DNA of 64,000 bases from Parabacteroides sp900760525 (GCF_049860805.1 NZ_CP187555.1:3472001-3536000); one strand, 5' to 3'; counted from the first letter of the stretch, positions 25,373-34,250 are shown. Program-made: numbers and translations. The notes: a model not told the origin generated them from the sequence alone.

Positions 25373-26071
25373 ATGAAAAAGAAATTAGTCGTACTGACCG
25401 GTGCCGGGATGAGCGCCGAGAGTGGTATTTCGACCTTCCGTGACTCGGACGGCCTGTGGGAGAAATACCGGGTGGAAGATGTGGCAACCCCGGAAGGCTT
25501 TGCCGCCGATCCGGAACTGGTGCTCAACTTTTACAACCAGCGACGCCGGGAATTGCTGAACACGAAGCCCAACGCCGGACATACCGGGCTTGCAGAGCTG
25601 GAAAAAGAGTTCGACGTGCATATCATCACCCAGAATATAGACAACCTGCATGAACGCGCAGGGAGCAGCCATGTGGTGCACCTGCACGGCGAACTGATGA
25701 AAGCCTGCTCGGTGTGCGACCTGAATACGACTTATGACATTTCGCCGGAGAATCCCGACCTGCACATCGGGGATAAAGATCCCCACGGCGTGCAACTCCG
25801 CCCGTTCATCGTATGGTTCGGTGAGGCGGTCCCGATGATAGAACCGGCGATCCGCTTAGTGGAAGACTGCGACATCTTTGTGGTGATCGGAACTTCGCTC
25901 AACGTCTATCCGGCAGCCGGGCTGCTGAACTACGTGCGCCGCGGCCAGCCGATCTACCTCATCGACCCGAAAGAGGTGAAAGCCTATCGCAACGATATCC
26001 ATTTCATACGCAAAGGAGCATCGGAAGGGGTGAAAGAGTTAAGTAAACACATAAGAAATAAGTATTATTGA
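25373..26071 (+). CDS. cobB: Sirtuin NAD-dependent lysine deacylase (SIRT5-like pocket)
   Basis: A 232-residue SIR2 enzyme. NAD-binding motifs are intact: LTGAGMSAESGISTFRDSDGLW, TQNIDNLHERAG, catalytic His105 in HLHGEL, and VVIGTSLNVYPAAGLL. Tyr54 and Arg57 (FYNQRR) match the Y-x-x-R pair that in SIRT5/CobB recognises succinyl or malonyl lysine, so acyl removal beyond acetyl is predicted. Only one zinc-ribbon pair is present (Cys112/Cys115); the second CxxC is absent, replaced by an acidic stretch (SPENPDLHIGDKDPHG). First gene of a unit with NhaC and a symporter; the NhaC ATG lies 2 bp after the stop. Confidence 0.92.
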   Translation: MKKKLVVLTGAGMSAESGISTFRDSDGLWEKYRVEDVATPEGFAADPELVLNFYNQRRRELLNTKPNAGHTGLAELEKEFDVHIITQNIDNLHERAGSSHVVHLHGELMKACSVCDLNTTYDISPENPDLHIGDKDPHGVQLRPFIVWFGEAVPMIEPAIRLVEDCDIFVVIGTSLNVYPAAGLLNYVRRGQPIYLIDPKEVKAYRNDIHFIRKGASEGVKELSKHIRNKYY

Positions 26072-26073
26072 GA

Positions 26074-27540
26074 ATGGAGCATAATCCGACGAAGATTCCT
26101 TCGCCCTTACTTTCCCTGGTTCCCATACTTGTTTTGGTAACCCTACTGTTTGTAACGATACGCACGTTCGGTAGCGACTCCCTTAGTGGCGGCAGCCAGA
26201 TCGTGCTGCTTACCGCCACAGCCGTCTGCTGCCTGATCGCCATGACCTACAGCAAAGTGCGCTGGAAGGTGTTGGAGCTGGCTATGATCAACAATATCAC
26301 CGGTGTTGCGACGGCCTTGATCATCCTGTTGATCATCGGGGCGTTGTCGGGCAGCTGGATGATAAGCGGTGTCGTCCCCACCCTGATTTACTACGGGATG
26401 CAGATCATCCATCCCAGCTTTTTCCTGGCATCGACCTGTATCATCTGTGCCGTCGTCTCAGTCATGACGGGAAGTTCATGGACTACGATCGCCACGATCG
26501 GGATCGCCCTCTTAGGCATCGGGCAGGCACAAGGTTTCTCCGACGGCTGGATCGCAGGGGCGATCATTTCGGGCGCTTACTTCGGGGATAAGATCTCGCC
26601 GCTCTCCGACACGACGATCCTTGCCGCGTCGGTAACAGACACGCCGTTGTTCAAACACATCCGGTATATGATGATCACAACGATTCCATCCCTGTTGATC
26701 ACGCTCGCCATCTTCACGATAGCCGGGCTTTCGCACGAGGCGACGGCTACGGACCAGATCGAGCAATATTCGGTTGCCCTAAACAACACGTTCCATATCA
26801 CGCCCTGGTTGCTGATCGTGCCGGTCGTCACCGGTATCTTGATCGCGAAAAGGGTCCCGTCGATCATCACCCTTTTCATCTCGGCGGCGCTGGCGGGCCT
26901 GTTCGCGCTGATCTTCCAGCCGCACTTGTTGCAGGAGATTTCCGGGTTGCCGGTAGCGGATATACAATCCAATTTCAAGGGGCTGTTGATGACGTTCTAC
27001 GGCAGTACGGGAGTTGAAACGGGCAATACGGAACTGAACAACTTAGTCGCCACGCGCGGTATGTCGGGGATGATGAACACGATCTGGCTGATCCTTTGCG
27101 CCATGTGCTTCGGCGGAGCGATGGCGGCAAGCGGTATGCTGGGAAGCATCACATCCGTATTCCTGCGCTTCATGAAACGGACGGTGGGGCTGGTTGCCTC
27201 GACGGTCGCATCGGGGCTGTTCCTCAACATCTGTACGGCCGACCAGTATATCTCGATCATCCTGACCGGGAATATGTTCAAAGATATTTATGAGAAGAAA
27301 GGATATGAAAGCCGTCTGCTGAGCCGCACGGTAGAGGACTCGGTAACGGTCACATCCGTACTGATCCCGTGGAACACCTGCGGTATGACGCAGGCGACGA
27401 TCCTGGGCGTTGCCACTTTCACCTATCTTCCTTACTGCTTTTTTAACCTAATCAGCCCGTTGATGAGCATCACGATTGCCGCCATCGGGTTCAAAATAAA
27501 ACGGAAAAATGAAAAGACTGAAAGTATCGTTGCTGGCTAA
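26074..27540 (+). CDS. nhaC: NhaC-family Na+/H+ antiporter
   Basis: A 488-residue polytopic membrane protein. The NhaC signature segments are visible: MINNITGVATALIILLIIGALSGSWMISGVVPTLIYYG, SVMTGSSWTTIATIGIALLGIG, GAIISGAYFGDKISPLSDTTILAASVT (conserved acidic transport residues) and the late VEDSVTVTSVLIPWNTCGMTQATILGV. The ATG at 26074 is used; a TTG six bases earlier is in frame but unnecessary. It shares 32 bp with the next gene's start. Related malate/lactate antiporters exist in this family, so the exchanged ion is not certain. Confidence 0.9.
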   Translation: MEHNPTKIPSPLLSLVPILVLVTLLFVTIRTFGSDSLSGGSQIVLLTATAVCCLIAMTYSKVRWKVLELAMINNITGVATALIILLIIGALSGSWMISGVVPTLIYYGMQIIHPSFFLASTCIICAVVSVMTGSSWTTIATIGIALLGIGQAQGFSDGWIAGAIISGAYFGDKISPLSDTTILAASVTDTPLFKHIRYMMITTIPSLLITLAIFTIAGLSHEATATDQIEQYSVALNNTFHITPWLLIVPVVTGILIAKRVPSIITLFISAALAGLFALIFQPHLLQEISGLPVADIQSNFKGLLMTFYGSTGVETGNTELNNLVATRGMSGMMNTIWLILCAMCFGGAMAASGMLGSITSVFLRFMKRTVGLVASTVASGLFLNICTADQYISIILTGNMFKDIYEKKGYESRLLSRTVEDSVTVTSVLIPWNTCGMTQATILGVATFTYLPYCFFNLISPLMSITIAAIGFKIKRKNEKTESIVAG

Positions 27541-28705
27541 GGTAGTGATAGCCATCGCAGCCGGTGTTGTGTTCGGGCAGTTCCTGCCCGGTGGGATCGC
27601 CCGTATCTTTGTTACGTTTAACTCGCTGTTCGGCAATTTCCTGTCGTTCTCAATCCCGCTTATCATCCTGGGGTTGGTGACGCCGGCCATCGGAGAATTG
27701 GGCAAAGGAGCCGGCAGGCTGCTGGCGCTGACGGCGCTGATCGCTTACGGCTCGACCATCTTCTCCGGTTTCTTCACCTATTTTAGTAGCTCAGCGATCT
27801 TCCCGCATATCCTCCCGGTCAATGCCGAGTTGACGGCGATGGAGAATCCCGAAGATTTCATGTTGCAGCCCTATTTCACCGTTGCGATGCCTGCGGTGAT
27901 GGAGGTGATGACAGCCCTGTTGCTTTCCTTCACCATCGGGCTGGGCCTTTCATATATCAACGGAGGCGCGTTGCGTGAAATGTTTTCCGACTTCCAGAAG
28001 ATCATTATCAAGCTGATCGAGGCGGTTATCATCCCTTTGCTGCCGATCCACATCTTCGGTATCTTCCTGAACATGACGGTGAGCGGGCAGGTGATGAGCG
28101 TGATCACGATGTTCCTGAAAGTGATAATCGTGATCTTCGTGCTGCACGTGCTGTTGTTGCTTATCCAGTTTACGATCGCCGGGAGCGTGAGCGGGAAAAA
28201 CCCGTTGCGGTTGCTAAAGAATATGCTTCCGGCCTATGCAACCGCGCTGGGGACGCAGTCCTCAGCCGCCACGATCCCAGTGACACTGGCACAGGCAGTC
28301 AAGAACGGCGTGCGTGAGAATATTGCCATCTTCGTCGTCCCCCTCTGCGCCACCATCCACCTGGCGGGCAGTACGATGAAGATCACCGCTTGCGCGATGG
28401 CGATCATGTATATGTCGGGCGAACCGGTTACCTTCAGCGCCCTTGCCGGCTTTATCATGATGCTGGGCGTCACGATGGTTGCCGCCCCGGGTGTGCCGGG
28501 CGGGGCTATCATGGCTGCGCTTGGCTTGCTACAAAGTATGTTAGGGTTCAACGAGACCTTGCAGGCGTTGATGATCGCCCTCTATATCGCAATGGACAGC
28601 TTCGGGACCGCCTGCAACGTGACGGGCGACGGTGCGATCGCGATCGTTGTGGACAGGATCGCCGGCAAAGGCTATCCGATACAAAGTTCTAAAGCCCGGG
28701 CTTAA
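27509..28705 (+). CDS. Dicarboxylate/amino acid:cation symporter (DAACS family)
   Basis: A 398-residue membrane protein of the glutamate/aspartate/C4-dicarboxylate symporter family. Key elements: the N-terminal AKVVIAIAAGVVFGQFLP, the serine-rich hairpin AYATALGTQSSAATIPVTLAQAVKNGV, the NMD-equivalent AGSTMKITACAMAIMYM, and the late substrate/cation site MDSFGTACNVTGDGAIAIVVDRIAGK. The ATG lies inside the nhaC 3' end (32-bp overlap), a strong sign of co-expression. Its 3' end overlaps the convergent SGNH-like gene by 17 bp. Confidence 0.92.
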   Translation: MKRLKVSLLAKVVIAIAAGVVFGQFLPGGIARIFVTFNSLFGNFLSFSIPLIILGLVTPAIGELGKGAGRLLALTALIAYGSTIFSGFFTYFSSSAIFPHILPVNAELTAMENPEDFMLQPYFTVAMPAVMEVMTALLLSFTIGLGLSYINGGALREMFSDFQKIIIKLIEAVIIPLLPIHIFGIFLNMTVSGQVMSVITMFLKVIIVIFVLHVLLLLIQFTIAGSVSGKNPLRLLKNMLPAYATALGTQSSAATIPVTLAQAVKNGVRENIAIFVVPLCATIHLAGSTMKITACAMAIMYMSGEPVTFSALAGFIMMLGVTMVAAPGVPGGAIMAALGLLQSMLGFNETLQALMIALYIAMDSFGTACNVTGDGAIAIVVDRIAGKGYPIQSSKARA

Positions 28706-29468
28706 CAGAAAGAATCCGTTTCATTACATCGACAAATACGGCTGCCATCCGTTGCTGGATATACTGATCTTTTCCACGTCTCGGATGCCATCCGTATTTG
28801 ACGCCATCCGTTATTTGTGAATCTTGGGCATAAATCAGGCTGATTTGTTCGCCGGTAACCGGATGCAGCTCCGCTTTAGAAAAACCGATATTCTTATCAA
28901 ACTCTACCAAGGGTAATCCCCATTTAGCTGCCAATTTACGAATCGAACTGTTCAACAAAGTTCGCGCGTCATGCCAGTGTGTACAAAGCACTATAATCAC
29001 AGGTTTACCCATTTTATTCCCGTAATATTTGGATTTTTCGTCGAACTGGAGATTATAACATTCCGTAATATAGCGTTTGATAACATAATCATAGGCAGCT
29101 GCATAGTTAGAACGGTCGAAAGGAGTCGGGTAGTCTGTATACTTCGCTTTTAGCATTGAGCCTTCGAACACGTCTTTGTCATGTACGTGCATAATAACAA
29201 GCGCATCTATATTTTCCAATTCCTCCGGTGAGTAGAGCGTCCCGTCCATCATTCGATTTGCCGTGTTTGCAATCGCTTCCCCGCCTATCGCTCTATTCAT
29301 GCAAACGGCATCCAGTTTTTCACACCCCAATTCAAACCAACCATTTTCAGGAGAAGCAAAAGAGGCTCCCGTTAATAAAACTGTATATTTACAGGAAGTC
29401 GCTTTTTCCTGGCAGAAAAGAGGGCTAAAGCCCATAATGGCCAACAATACAAAAATTAGTTTTCTCAT
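28689..29468 (-). CDS. Secreted SGNH-like protein (resembles DUF5040)
   Basis: A 259-residue protein with a signal peptide (MRKLIFVLLAIMGFSPLFCQ). It resembles an SGNH hydrolase with an altered first block: YTVLLTGASFASPENGW in place of GDS, then NRAIGGEAIANTANRM (a block II-like glycine), ALVIMHVHDKDVF, and a long middle section ending GVKYGWHPRRGKDQYIQQRM, where a catalytic His could lie. I recall similar Bacteroidetes proteins under DUF5040. The substrate is unknown. It converges on the symporter gene with a short 3' overlap. Confidence 0.65.
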   Translation of the reverse strand: MRKLIFVLLAIMGFSPLFCQEKATSCKYTVLLTGASFASPENGWFELGCEKLDAVCMNRAIGGEAIANTANRMMDGTLYSPEELENIDALVIMHVHDKDVFEGSMLKAKYTDYPTPFDRSNYAAAYDYVIKRYITECYNLQFDEKSKYYGNKMGKPVIIVLCTHWHDARTLLNSSIRKLAAKWGLPLVEFDKNIGFSKAELHPVTGEQISLIYAQDSQITDGVKYGWHPRRGKDQYIQQRMAAVFVDVMKRILSVKPGL

Positions 29469-29516
29469 AAAAACACATTATACAAATATATGATCATACA
29501 AATGTACAGATTATAA

Positions 29517-30041
29517 TCAAAGATCACACAGCCTTCCGACTCCTTTTTCCCGCATCATAGCCACTGCGATATGAGCACAAGCATAAGCATCGGCCATCGC
29601 ATGGTGGTGATGAGTCAGGTCATACCCGCAATAGGCGGCGACGGTCTGTAGCTGGTGGTTGACAAGGAAAGGATAGATACGCCTCGACAGGCGGCAGGTG
29701 CAATAGAACTGATATTTGGGATAGGCGAGGTCGTAGGCTTCGTGGGCGGCCCGCAGGCAGCCTTCGTCGAAGGGGCTGTTATGGGCGACAAGCGGGATAT
29801 CCCGCAATTTGCCGGCGATTCCGGCCCAGGCTTCCTCAAAGTCCGGCGAATCGATCGTGTCCTGCATGGTTATGCCGTGAACGGCAGTCGTAAACCGGGT
29901 ATAAAAGTTCGGGTACGGACGAACCAAGGTGTAAATGGAGTCGACGACCCGGTTGTCTTCAATAATAGCGATCCCGATGCTACAAATGCTGCTCCGTTTT
30001 CCATTAGCAGTCTCAAAGTCTATTGCTGCAAAGCGCTCCAT
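29517..30041 (-). CDS. DEDDh 3'-5' exonuclease (DnaQ-like)
   Basis: A 174-residue single-domain exonuclease. Exo I: FAAIDFETANGKRSSICSIGIA (Asp and Glu). Exo II: IPLVAHNSPFDEGCLRAA (Asp). Exo III: DLTHHHHAMADAYACAHI (His and Asp, the DEDDh pattern). There is no BRCT or polymerase domain, so this is one of the many free-standing epsilon-like proteins whose substrate (DNA repair or RNA) is not predictable. Upstream at 30096-30176 is a palindromic repeat, so no promoter is read with confidence. Confidence 0.9.
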   Translation of the reverse strand: MERFAAIDFETANGKRSSICSIGIAIIEDNRVVDSIYTLVRPYPNFYTRFTTAVHGITMQDTIDSPDFEEAWAGIAGKLRDIPLVAHNSPFDEGCLRAAHEAYDLAYPKYQFYCTCRLSRRIYPFLVNHQLQTVAAYCGYDLTHHHHAMADAYACAHIAVAMMREKGVGRLCDL

Positions 30042-30095
30042 GGTTAGGAATTAAAGATTGAAAATTAATTGATCAGGTAAAAGATGATTTATTTT

Positions 30096-30176
30096 AGTTA
30101 CGGATTACACGGATTAACACGGTTTTTTCTAAAAATCAATATATTATCCGTGTAATCCGTGTAATCTGTGCCTAAA
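30096..30176. repeat. Interspersed inverted repeat, 'ACGGATTACACGGATT' type
   Basis: TTTTAGTTACGGATTACACG begins the left arm and TCCGTGTAATCCGTGTAATC with TGTGCCTAAAT makes up the right arm, complementary over about 30 bp around an AT-rich loop. The units are the same as in the diverged copy after oadB (3750-3815). It lies between the exonuclease 5' end and the S41 peptidase 3' end. Confidence 0.8.
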
Positions 30177-30204
30177 TATTATGCTGATAAATCATCATTC
30201 AAAA

Positions 30205-33200
30205 TTATTTAGAGAAATCCCTCGGCGCCGGAATCCCCGGAAGCGGCTTGCGGCTCTGGAGTTCTTTCATGACTTCCTGGATGGCGCGGTCGAGTTGCTG
30301 GTCTTCACCGTTCCATTCCTTAACGGGATCGTTGTCGATCAGGATGTCGGGATCGACACCATGATTCTCGATGATCCAACTGCCGGTCTTCGGATCGTAG
30401 CTTGTGAAGAAAGGCACGCGGATGTCCGTCCCGTCCATATAAGGCAGCGGGCCGCTGATGCCGACAATGCCGCCCCACGTACGCGTCCCGATCAACTTGC
30501 CCAATCCCAAGGCACGGAATCCCCACGGGAAAAGATCCCCGTCCGAAGCCGAATATTTATTGATCAGACAGACCTTCGGGCCTACCTGCACGGCATCGGG
30601 CACGGTTCCGACGCGGGAGGAACCGCGGCGCATCGTCAGACGGTAGGGTTCGCGGGCGAGGCGTTCGAGGATCATCGGCGAAACATTACCTCCGCCATTC
30701 GCGCGGTCGTCGATAATCAACCCTTCTTTGTCGAGTTGCGGATAGAAATAGCGGGAAAACTCGTTCAGTCCTTCCGGCCCCATGTCGGGGATATAGATGT
30801 AACCGATCTTGCCGTTCGAAGCTTTATCGACTTTCTTGATATTATCCTGCACCCAGTTGTAATGGTAGAGCGAGTATTCTTCTGCAAGCGGACTGATCAC
30901 GATCTTGCGCGCACCAGCCAGTTGCGGTTTGCTGTTCAGCGAAATTTCGGTCGGGACATCCGCCTTGCCGACCAGCAGCGAATACATATCTTTCACACTG
31001 TTTGTCGGCACGCCGTCGATCGCCACGATAAACTCGCCTGCCTTTGCCTCGATGCCCGGCTCCGTCAACGGAGAGCGCAACGATTTGCTCCAGGATGCAC
31101 CCGGCAAGATTTTTTCGAGGCGGAAGAAGCCGCTTTTGTCACGAGAGATTTCAGCGCCTAACAGACCGGTCTTAATCCGGTTGGGGCGTTCAACCTCACC
31201 CGGGTTCACATACGCATGGCCACAGTTCAGTTCGCCGATCATCTCGCCGATGATGTAGTTCAAGTCTAAGCGAGTCTTGGCATACGGGACGAGCACCTCG
31301 TATTTTGCTTTGATCGCATTCCAATCCGTCCCGTGCATATTCTCCAGGTAGAAGCCGTCACGGAAAGCGCGCCACGCCTCATCAAAGATTTGCGCCCATT
31401 CCTGCGGATAGTCGACCGTGATCTTCATATTCGACAGGTTCACCGGATCGCTCAGGTCGGCTTTGCCCGAAGGGATATCCGTCACATAAATATCCTGACC
31501 CTTGAAGAAGAAGGCCTTCTTGCTGCCTGCCTCAACGCCCATCTGGGCGCCGTCGGCCACCACTTCTTCTTTCTGTTCTTTGAGGTCGAACACTTTTGTA
31601 CCGCCGAGCCCTAAATAATAGACCTTATTTCCATCCGAATAGAAGTTGCCGTAATAAGAAGGGCTTACCGGTAGCTTGACGATGCGTTCCGTCAGCCCGT
31701 CGAAGTCGATCTTGACGGCCGAAACTGCAGACGCATCTTTCTTTGCCTCGTCTTTCTTCGCCGTGTCGTTTTTCTTTGCCTCATCTTTGGCTACGGCGAC
31801 TACCGCATCCTTTTCTAAGAAAGGCGAAGGCGTATCGCTGGATAGCAGCAGCAGGTAAATTCCGTACATATTATCATACACATGGTTCCATTCCAGTGCC
31901 CCGTACGTCGGGTTGAAATCGCGGGCGGATGCGAAAATCAGATATTTGCCGTCCGTACTGAATGCCGGGGAAGAGGAGTTATACCATTTGTCCGTCACCG
32001 CATATTCTTTCTTATCGGCAAGGTTATAGACATAAACGATGCTAACATCATTGTCTCCCGTGCGGGTATACGTCAGCCATTTGTTATCCGGAGAGAAGGT
32101 CACGCCGCGGGGTTCGCCCATCGGATCCTGCAACAAGGTTGTCACCTGTTTCGTAGCTACATCCAGCAGGTTCACGCGGTTCTTGCGGTCTGTATAAACA
32201 ATCGTCTTGGAATCCGGGCTCCATTCAAAACCGCGGATATACGTGTCGTTATTTTTCGTCAGTTGCACGGGTTCGCCGCCGGTGGCATCCTGCATATAGA
32301 GTTCCGTTTCTCCGGTGGCATCCGAGATATAGACAATGGATGTGCCGTCGGGCGACCATTGTGCATCGCGGTCATGTGCTCCCGGCGAGCGGGTGATATT
32401 CTTTGTCACTCCTTTCCCTACCGGCAGGTTGAACACTTCGCCGCGGGCCGTCACCACTAAGCGTTCGCCGTCGGGCGAGAGGCTGGCTTCGGTGATATAA
32501 CCGGCTCCGTCCTTGATTTCGCTGCGAGCGTAGATGTTATCGGACGTCAGGGTGATATTCACCTTTTCCGGCTTCTTGGTTCCGGCATCCATCTTGTAGA
32601 TATAACCGCCGTTCTCGAAAACGATCGTATTGCCGTTTGCGCTTGGGAACTTCACATCGTATTCGGTGAAGTCGGTGACCTTGTCCGTCTGTTTGGTCTT
32701 CGTGTTATAAACGAAGATGTTCATCGTCCGGTCGCGGTCGGAAAGGAAGAAGATTTCGTCGCCGATCCACATCGGGATAATGTCCTGTGCGGGGTTGTCG
32801 GTAATATTCTCGACCGTTTTCTTGTCGGGATTATAGATCCAGACATCATCCGCCATCCCTCCTTTGTAGTATTTCCAGGTACGGAACTCACGCATGACGC
32901 GGTTATAAGCCAGTTGTTTGCCATCGGGAGAATAACTGCAGAACCCGCCTTCGGGAAGCGGGATAACTTCGGACAGTCCTCCCTCCTTATCCACCGTGAA
33001 CAGCTTCCCGCTGAAGCCGTCGCTGATGCGGTTGCGGTACACGATGCGGCTGCCGTCGGGTGTCCAGTTCATCACGATGTTGTTCGGTCCCATGCGGTCG
33101 CCCAGGTCATCCCGGCTGTTCGTGGCCGTATAGGTCACACGCAACGGTTCCCCGCCCGACACCGGCATAGTATACACTTCCGTATTACCATCATATTGCC

Positions 33201-33444
33201 CGGTGAATGCAATCGTTTTGCCGTCCGGCGAAAAACGGGGAAACATTTCGTATCCCACATGCGAAGTCAGGCGCTTGGCTTCGCCACCCGTAGCCGGAAC
33301 CTTGTAGAGGTCTCCCGCATACGAGAATACAATCTCATTACCGTTCGTTGCCGGGAAACGCAACAGACGCGCTTCATCCGCCGCCATCAACAGTGAAGGC
33401 GCGCCGGCAAGAACCAATAAAGAAAAGATAAGTTTCTTTTTCAT
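30205..33444 (-). CDS. Tricorn-like S41 peptidase with TolB-type beta-propeller, secreted
   Basis: A 1079-residue exported protein (signal peptide MKKKLIFSLLVLAGAPSLLMA). Residues about 25-500 form WD40/TolB-like propeller repeats with recurring (F/Y)SPDGK motifs (FSPDGKTIAF, YSPDGKQLAY, WSPDGTSIVY, WSPDSKTIVY). A Lys/Asp/Ala-rich linker lies at about 550-590, then a tricorn core domain. A PDZ domain (about 775-860) and the S41 catalytic fold end the protein. By comparison with tricorn protease, His743 (LNCGHAYV) and Ser965 (KYSASDGD) are the likely catalytic pair. The second tricorn active-site serine next to the His is Gly here. It probably degrades peptides in the periplasm. A paralogue lies at 41618-44881. 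Confidence 0.93.
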   Translation of the reverse strand: MKKKLIFSLLVLAGAPSLLMAADEARLLRFPATNGNEIVFSYAGDLYKVPATGGEAKRLTSHVGYEMFPRFSPDGKTIAFTGQYDGNTEVYTMPVSGGEPLRVTYTATNSRDDLGDRMGPNNIVMNWTPDGSRIVYRNRISDGFSGKLFTVDKEGGLSEVIPLPEGGFCSYSPDGKQLAYNRVMREFRTWKYYKGGMADDVWIYNPDKKTVENITDNPAQDIIPMWIGDEIFFLSDRDRTMNIFVYNTKTKQTDKVTDFTEYDVKFPSANGNTIVFENGGYIYKMDAGTKKPEKVNITLTSDNIYARSEIKDGAGYITEASLSPDGERLVVTARGEVFNLPVGKGVTKNITRSPGAHDRDAQWSPDGTSIVYISDATGETELYMQDATGGEPVQLTKNNDTYIRGFEWSPDSKTIVYTDRKNRVNLLDVATKQVTTLLQDPMGEPRGVTFSPDNKWLTYTRTGDNDVSIVYVYNLADKKEYAVTDKWYNSSSPAFSTDGKYLIFASARDFNPTYGALEWNHVYDNMYGIYLLLLSSDTPSPFLEKDAVVAVAKDEAKKNDTAKKDEAKKDASAVSAVKIDFDGLTERIVKLPVSPSYYGNFYSDGNKVYYLGLGGTKVFDLKEQKEEVVADGAQMGVEAGSKKAFFFKGQDIYVTDIPSGKADLSDPVNLSNMKITVDYPQEWAQIFDEAWRAFRDGFYLENMHGTDWNAIKAKYEVLVPYAKTRLDLNYIIGEMIGELNCGHAYVNPGEVERPNRIKTGLLGAEISRDKSGFFRLEKILPGASWSKSLRSPLTEPGIEAKAGEFIVAIDGVPTNSVKDMYSLLVGKADVPTEISLNSKPQLAGARKIVISPLAEEYSLYHYNWVQDNIKKVDKASNGKIGYIYIPDMGPEGLNEFSRYFYPQLDKEGLIIDDRANGGGNVSPMILERLAREPYRLTMRRGSSRVGTVPDAVQVGPKVCLINKYSASDGDLFPWGFRALGLGKLIGTRTWGGIVGISGPLPYMDGTDIRVPFFTSYDPKTGSWIIENHGVDPDILIDNDPVKEWNGEDQQLDRAIQEVMKELQSRKPLPGIPAPRDFSK

Positions 33445-33468
33445 ACCTATTATCGTTTAGTATACCGA

Positions 33469-33476
33469 CAAAGGTA
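33469..33476 (-). promoter_or_regulatory. -7 promoter box of the tricorn-like gene
   Basis: On the minus strand TACCTTTG, 25 bp upstream of the ATG at 33444 and just past the stop of the small unknown gene. The peptidase can therefore be expressed independently of the upstream gene. Confidence 0.5.
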
Positions 33477-33489
33477 AAAAAAGTAAAGC

Positions 33490-33900
33490 TCAAAGTATAT
33501 TCCTGCGCAGATATTCCTTTATCTTCCACCATAATAATTGCCGTTTAGCGACAAAAAGGGACCAGCCGGGCAACAATTTTCCCGTGCGTTTATAAAATTC
33601 GGGATCGCAAACCGATATACACTGCTGATCCATGCTCGATGCGGAAAACAAACAGAAGCGCCCGTTCTTCAACAGAATGCCCAAAGCGTCCTTCAACAGG
33701 ACGAAAGCGGCTATATCAGCAAAACTAATAATACCGACTGACGAAAAAGAGAACGAAGATTCTTTAAACTCGACATGATGCAGAACGACATAGGGACGCA
33801 ATTGCCAAAAAAGTTCAGTAATGTTGACAGGATCAAGTTTTTCCAAAAAAGATAGCAACCATTGCTCCTGAAGATTTGAGATAGATAAAGGTAATTCCAT
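33490..33900 (-). CDS. Uncharacterised 136-residue protein
   Basis: I do not recognise a family. The protein is soluble and rich in Leu, Phe and Trp, starting MELPLSISNLQEQWLLSFLEKL and ending in a basic WSLFVAKRQLLWWKIKEYLRRNIL. A hydrophobic middle (GIISFADIAAFVLLKDALGILL) could be buried or weakly membrane associated. There is no signal peptide. It lies between the structured region 33934-34168 and the tricorn-like gene, on the same strand as both the peptidase and SusCD. If the promoter at 34243-34250 is real, it is the first gene behind a long structured leader. Confidence 0.6.
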   Translation of the reverse strand: MELPLSISNLQEQWLLSFLEKLDPVNITELFWQLRPYVVLHHVEFKESSFSFSSVGIISFADIAAFVLLKDALGILLKNGRFCLFSASSMDQQCISVCDPEFYKRTGKLLPGWSLFVAKRQLLWWKIKEYLRRNIL

Positions 33901-33933
33901 ATTTGCTTAAATTCGACCTGAAATAATCCGTAT

Positions 33934-34168
33934 ATCCAACAATTCCCAAATTGGATGGTTATTATAAAGAAACGTGGGAATTAACAACATACACTCGATT
34001 AAGGACCTCGAATAACCTATAACTAGTTGTATGCGATAATTACCCACGTTTTTTTATCTTGGATACACGAGTGCATAGGCACCCGTCCTGTATGACAAGA
34101 AAAAACGCGAACAAAATCCACATACTATCCACTAGTTATTCTGAAAATTTCGAGGTTTCAATCAAGAG
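33934..34168 (-). promoter_or_regulatory. Candidate structured leader RNA with competing stems
   Basis: This is the core of a 508-bp gap. Several complementary segments are present. L 33970-33993 pairs with R 34028-34051 (AAACGTGGG with CCCACGTTT at the ends, AACATACA/TGTATG inside). A 33994-34033 pairs with B 34121-34168 (CTCGATT/AATCAAGAG, CCTCGAA/TTTCGAGG, ATAACTAGT/ACTAGTTAT). A small hairpin ATACACG-GTGC/GCAC-CGT-GTAT lies at 34063-34093. L can instead pair through TGGGAATT (33975-33982) with AATTCCCA (33941-33948), and ATCCAA/TTGGAT closes 33934-33956. R overlaps A, so the folds compete. Seven Ts follow R on the plus strand. Function and strand are inferred. Confidence 0.5.
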
Positions 34169-34242
34169 ATAATATATAAACTTTCGTGTTCATCACTAAA
34201 GTTGCACCAGCGATAACGCTTTATCTGGCTTATTGTACACGG

Positions 34243-34250
34243 CAAAGATA
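34243..34250 (-). promoter_or_regulatory. -7 promoter box upstream of the structured region
   Basis: TATCTTTG on the minus strand. A transcript from here would carry about 335 nt of leader, including all the stems at 33934-34168, before the ATG at 33900. No clear -33 box at standard spacing was found. Confidence 0.4.

Noticed and set aside
30181..31161. 326-codon open frame opposite the tricorn-like gene
   Set aside because: It is antisense to the S41 domain, whose catalytic motifs are intact.
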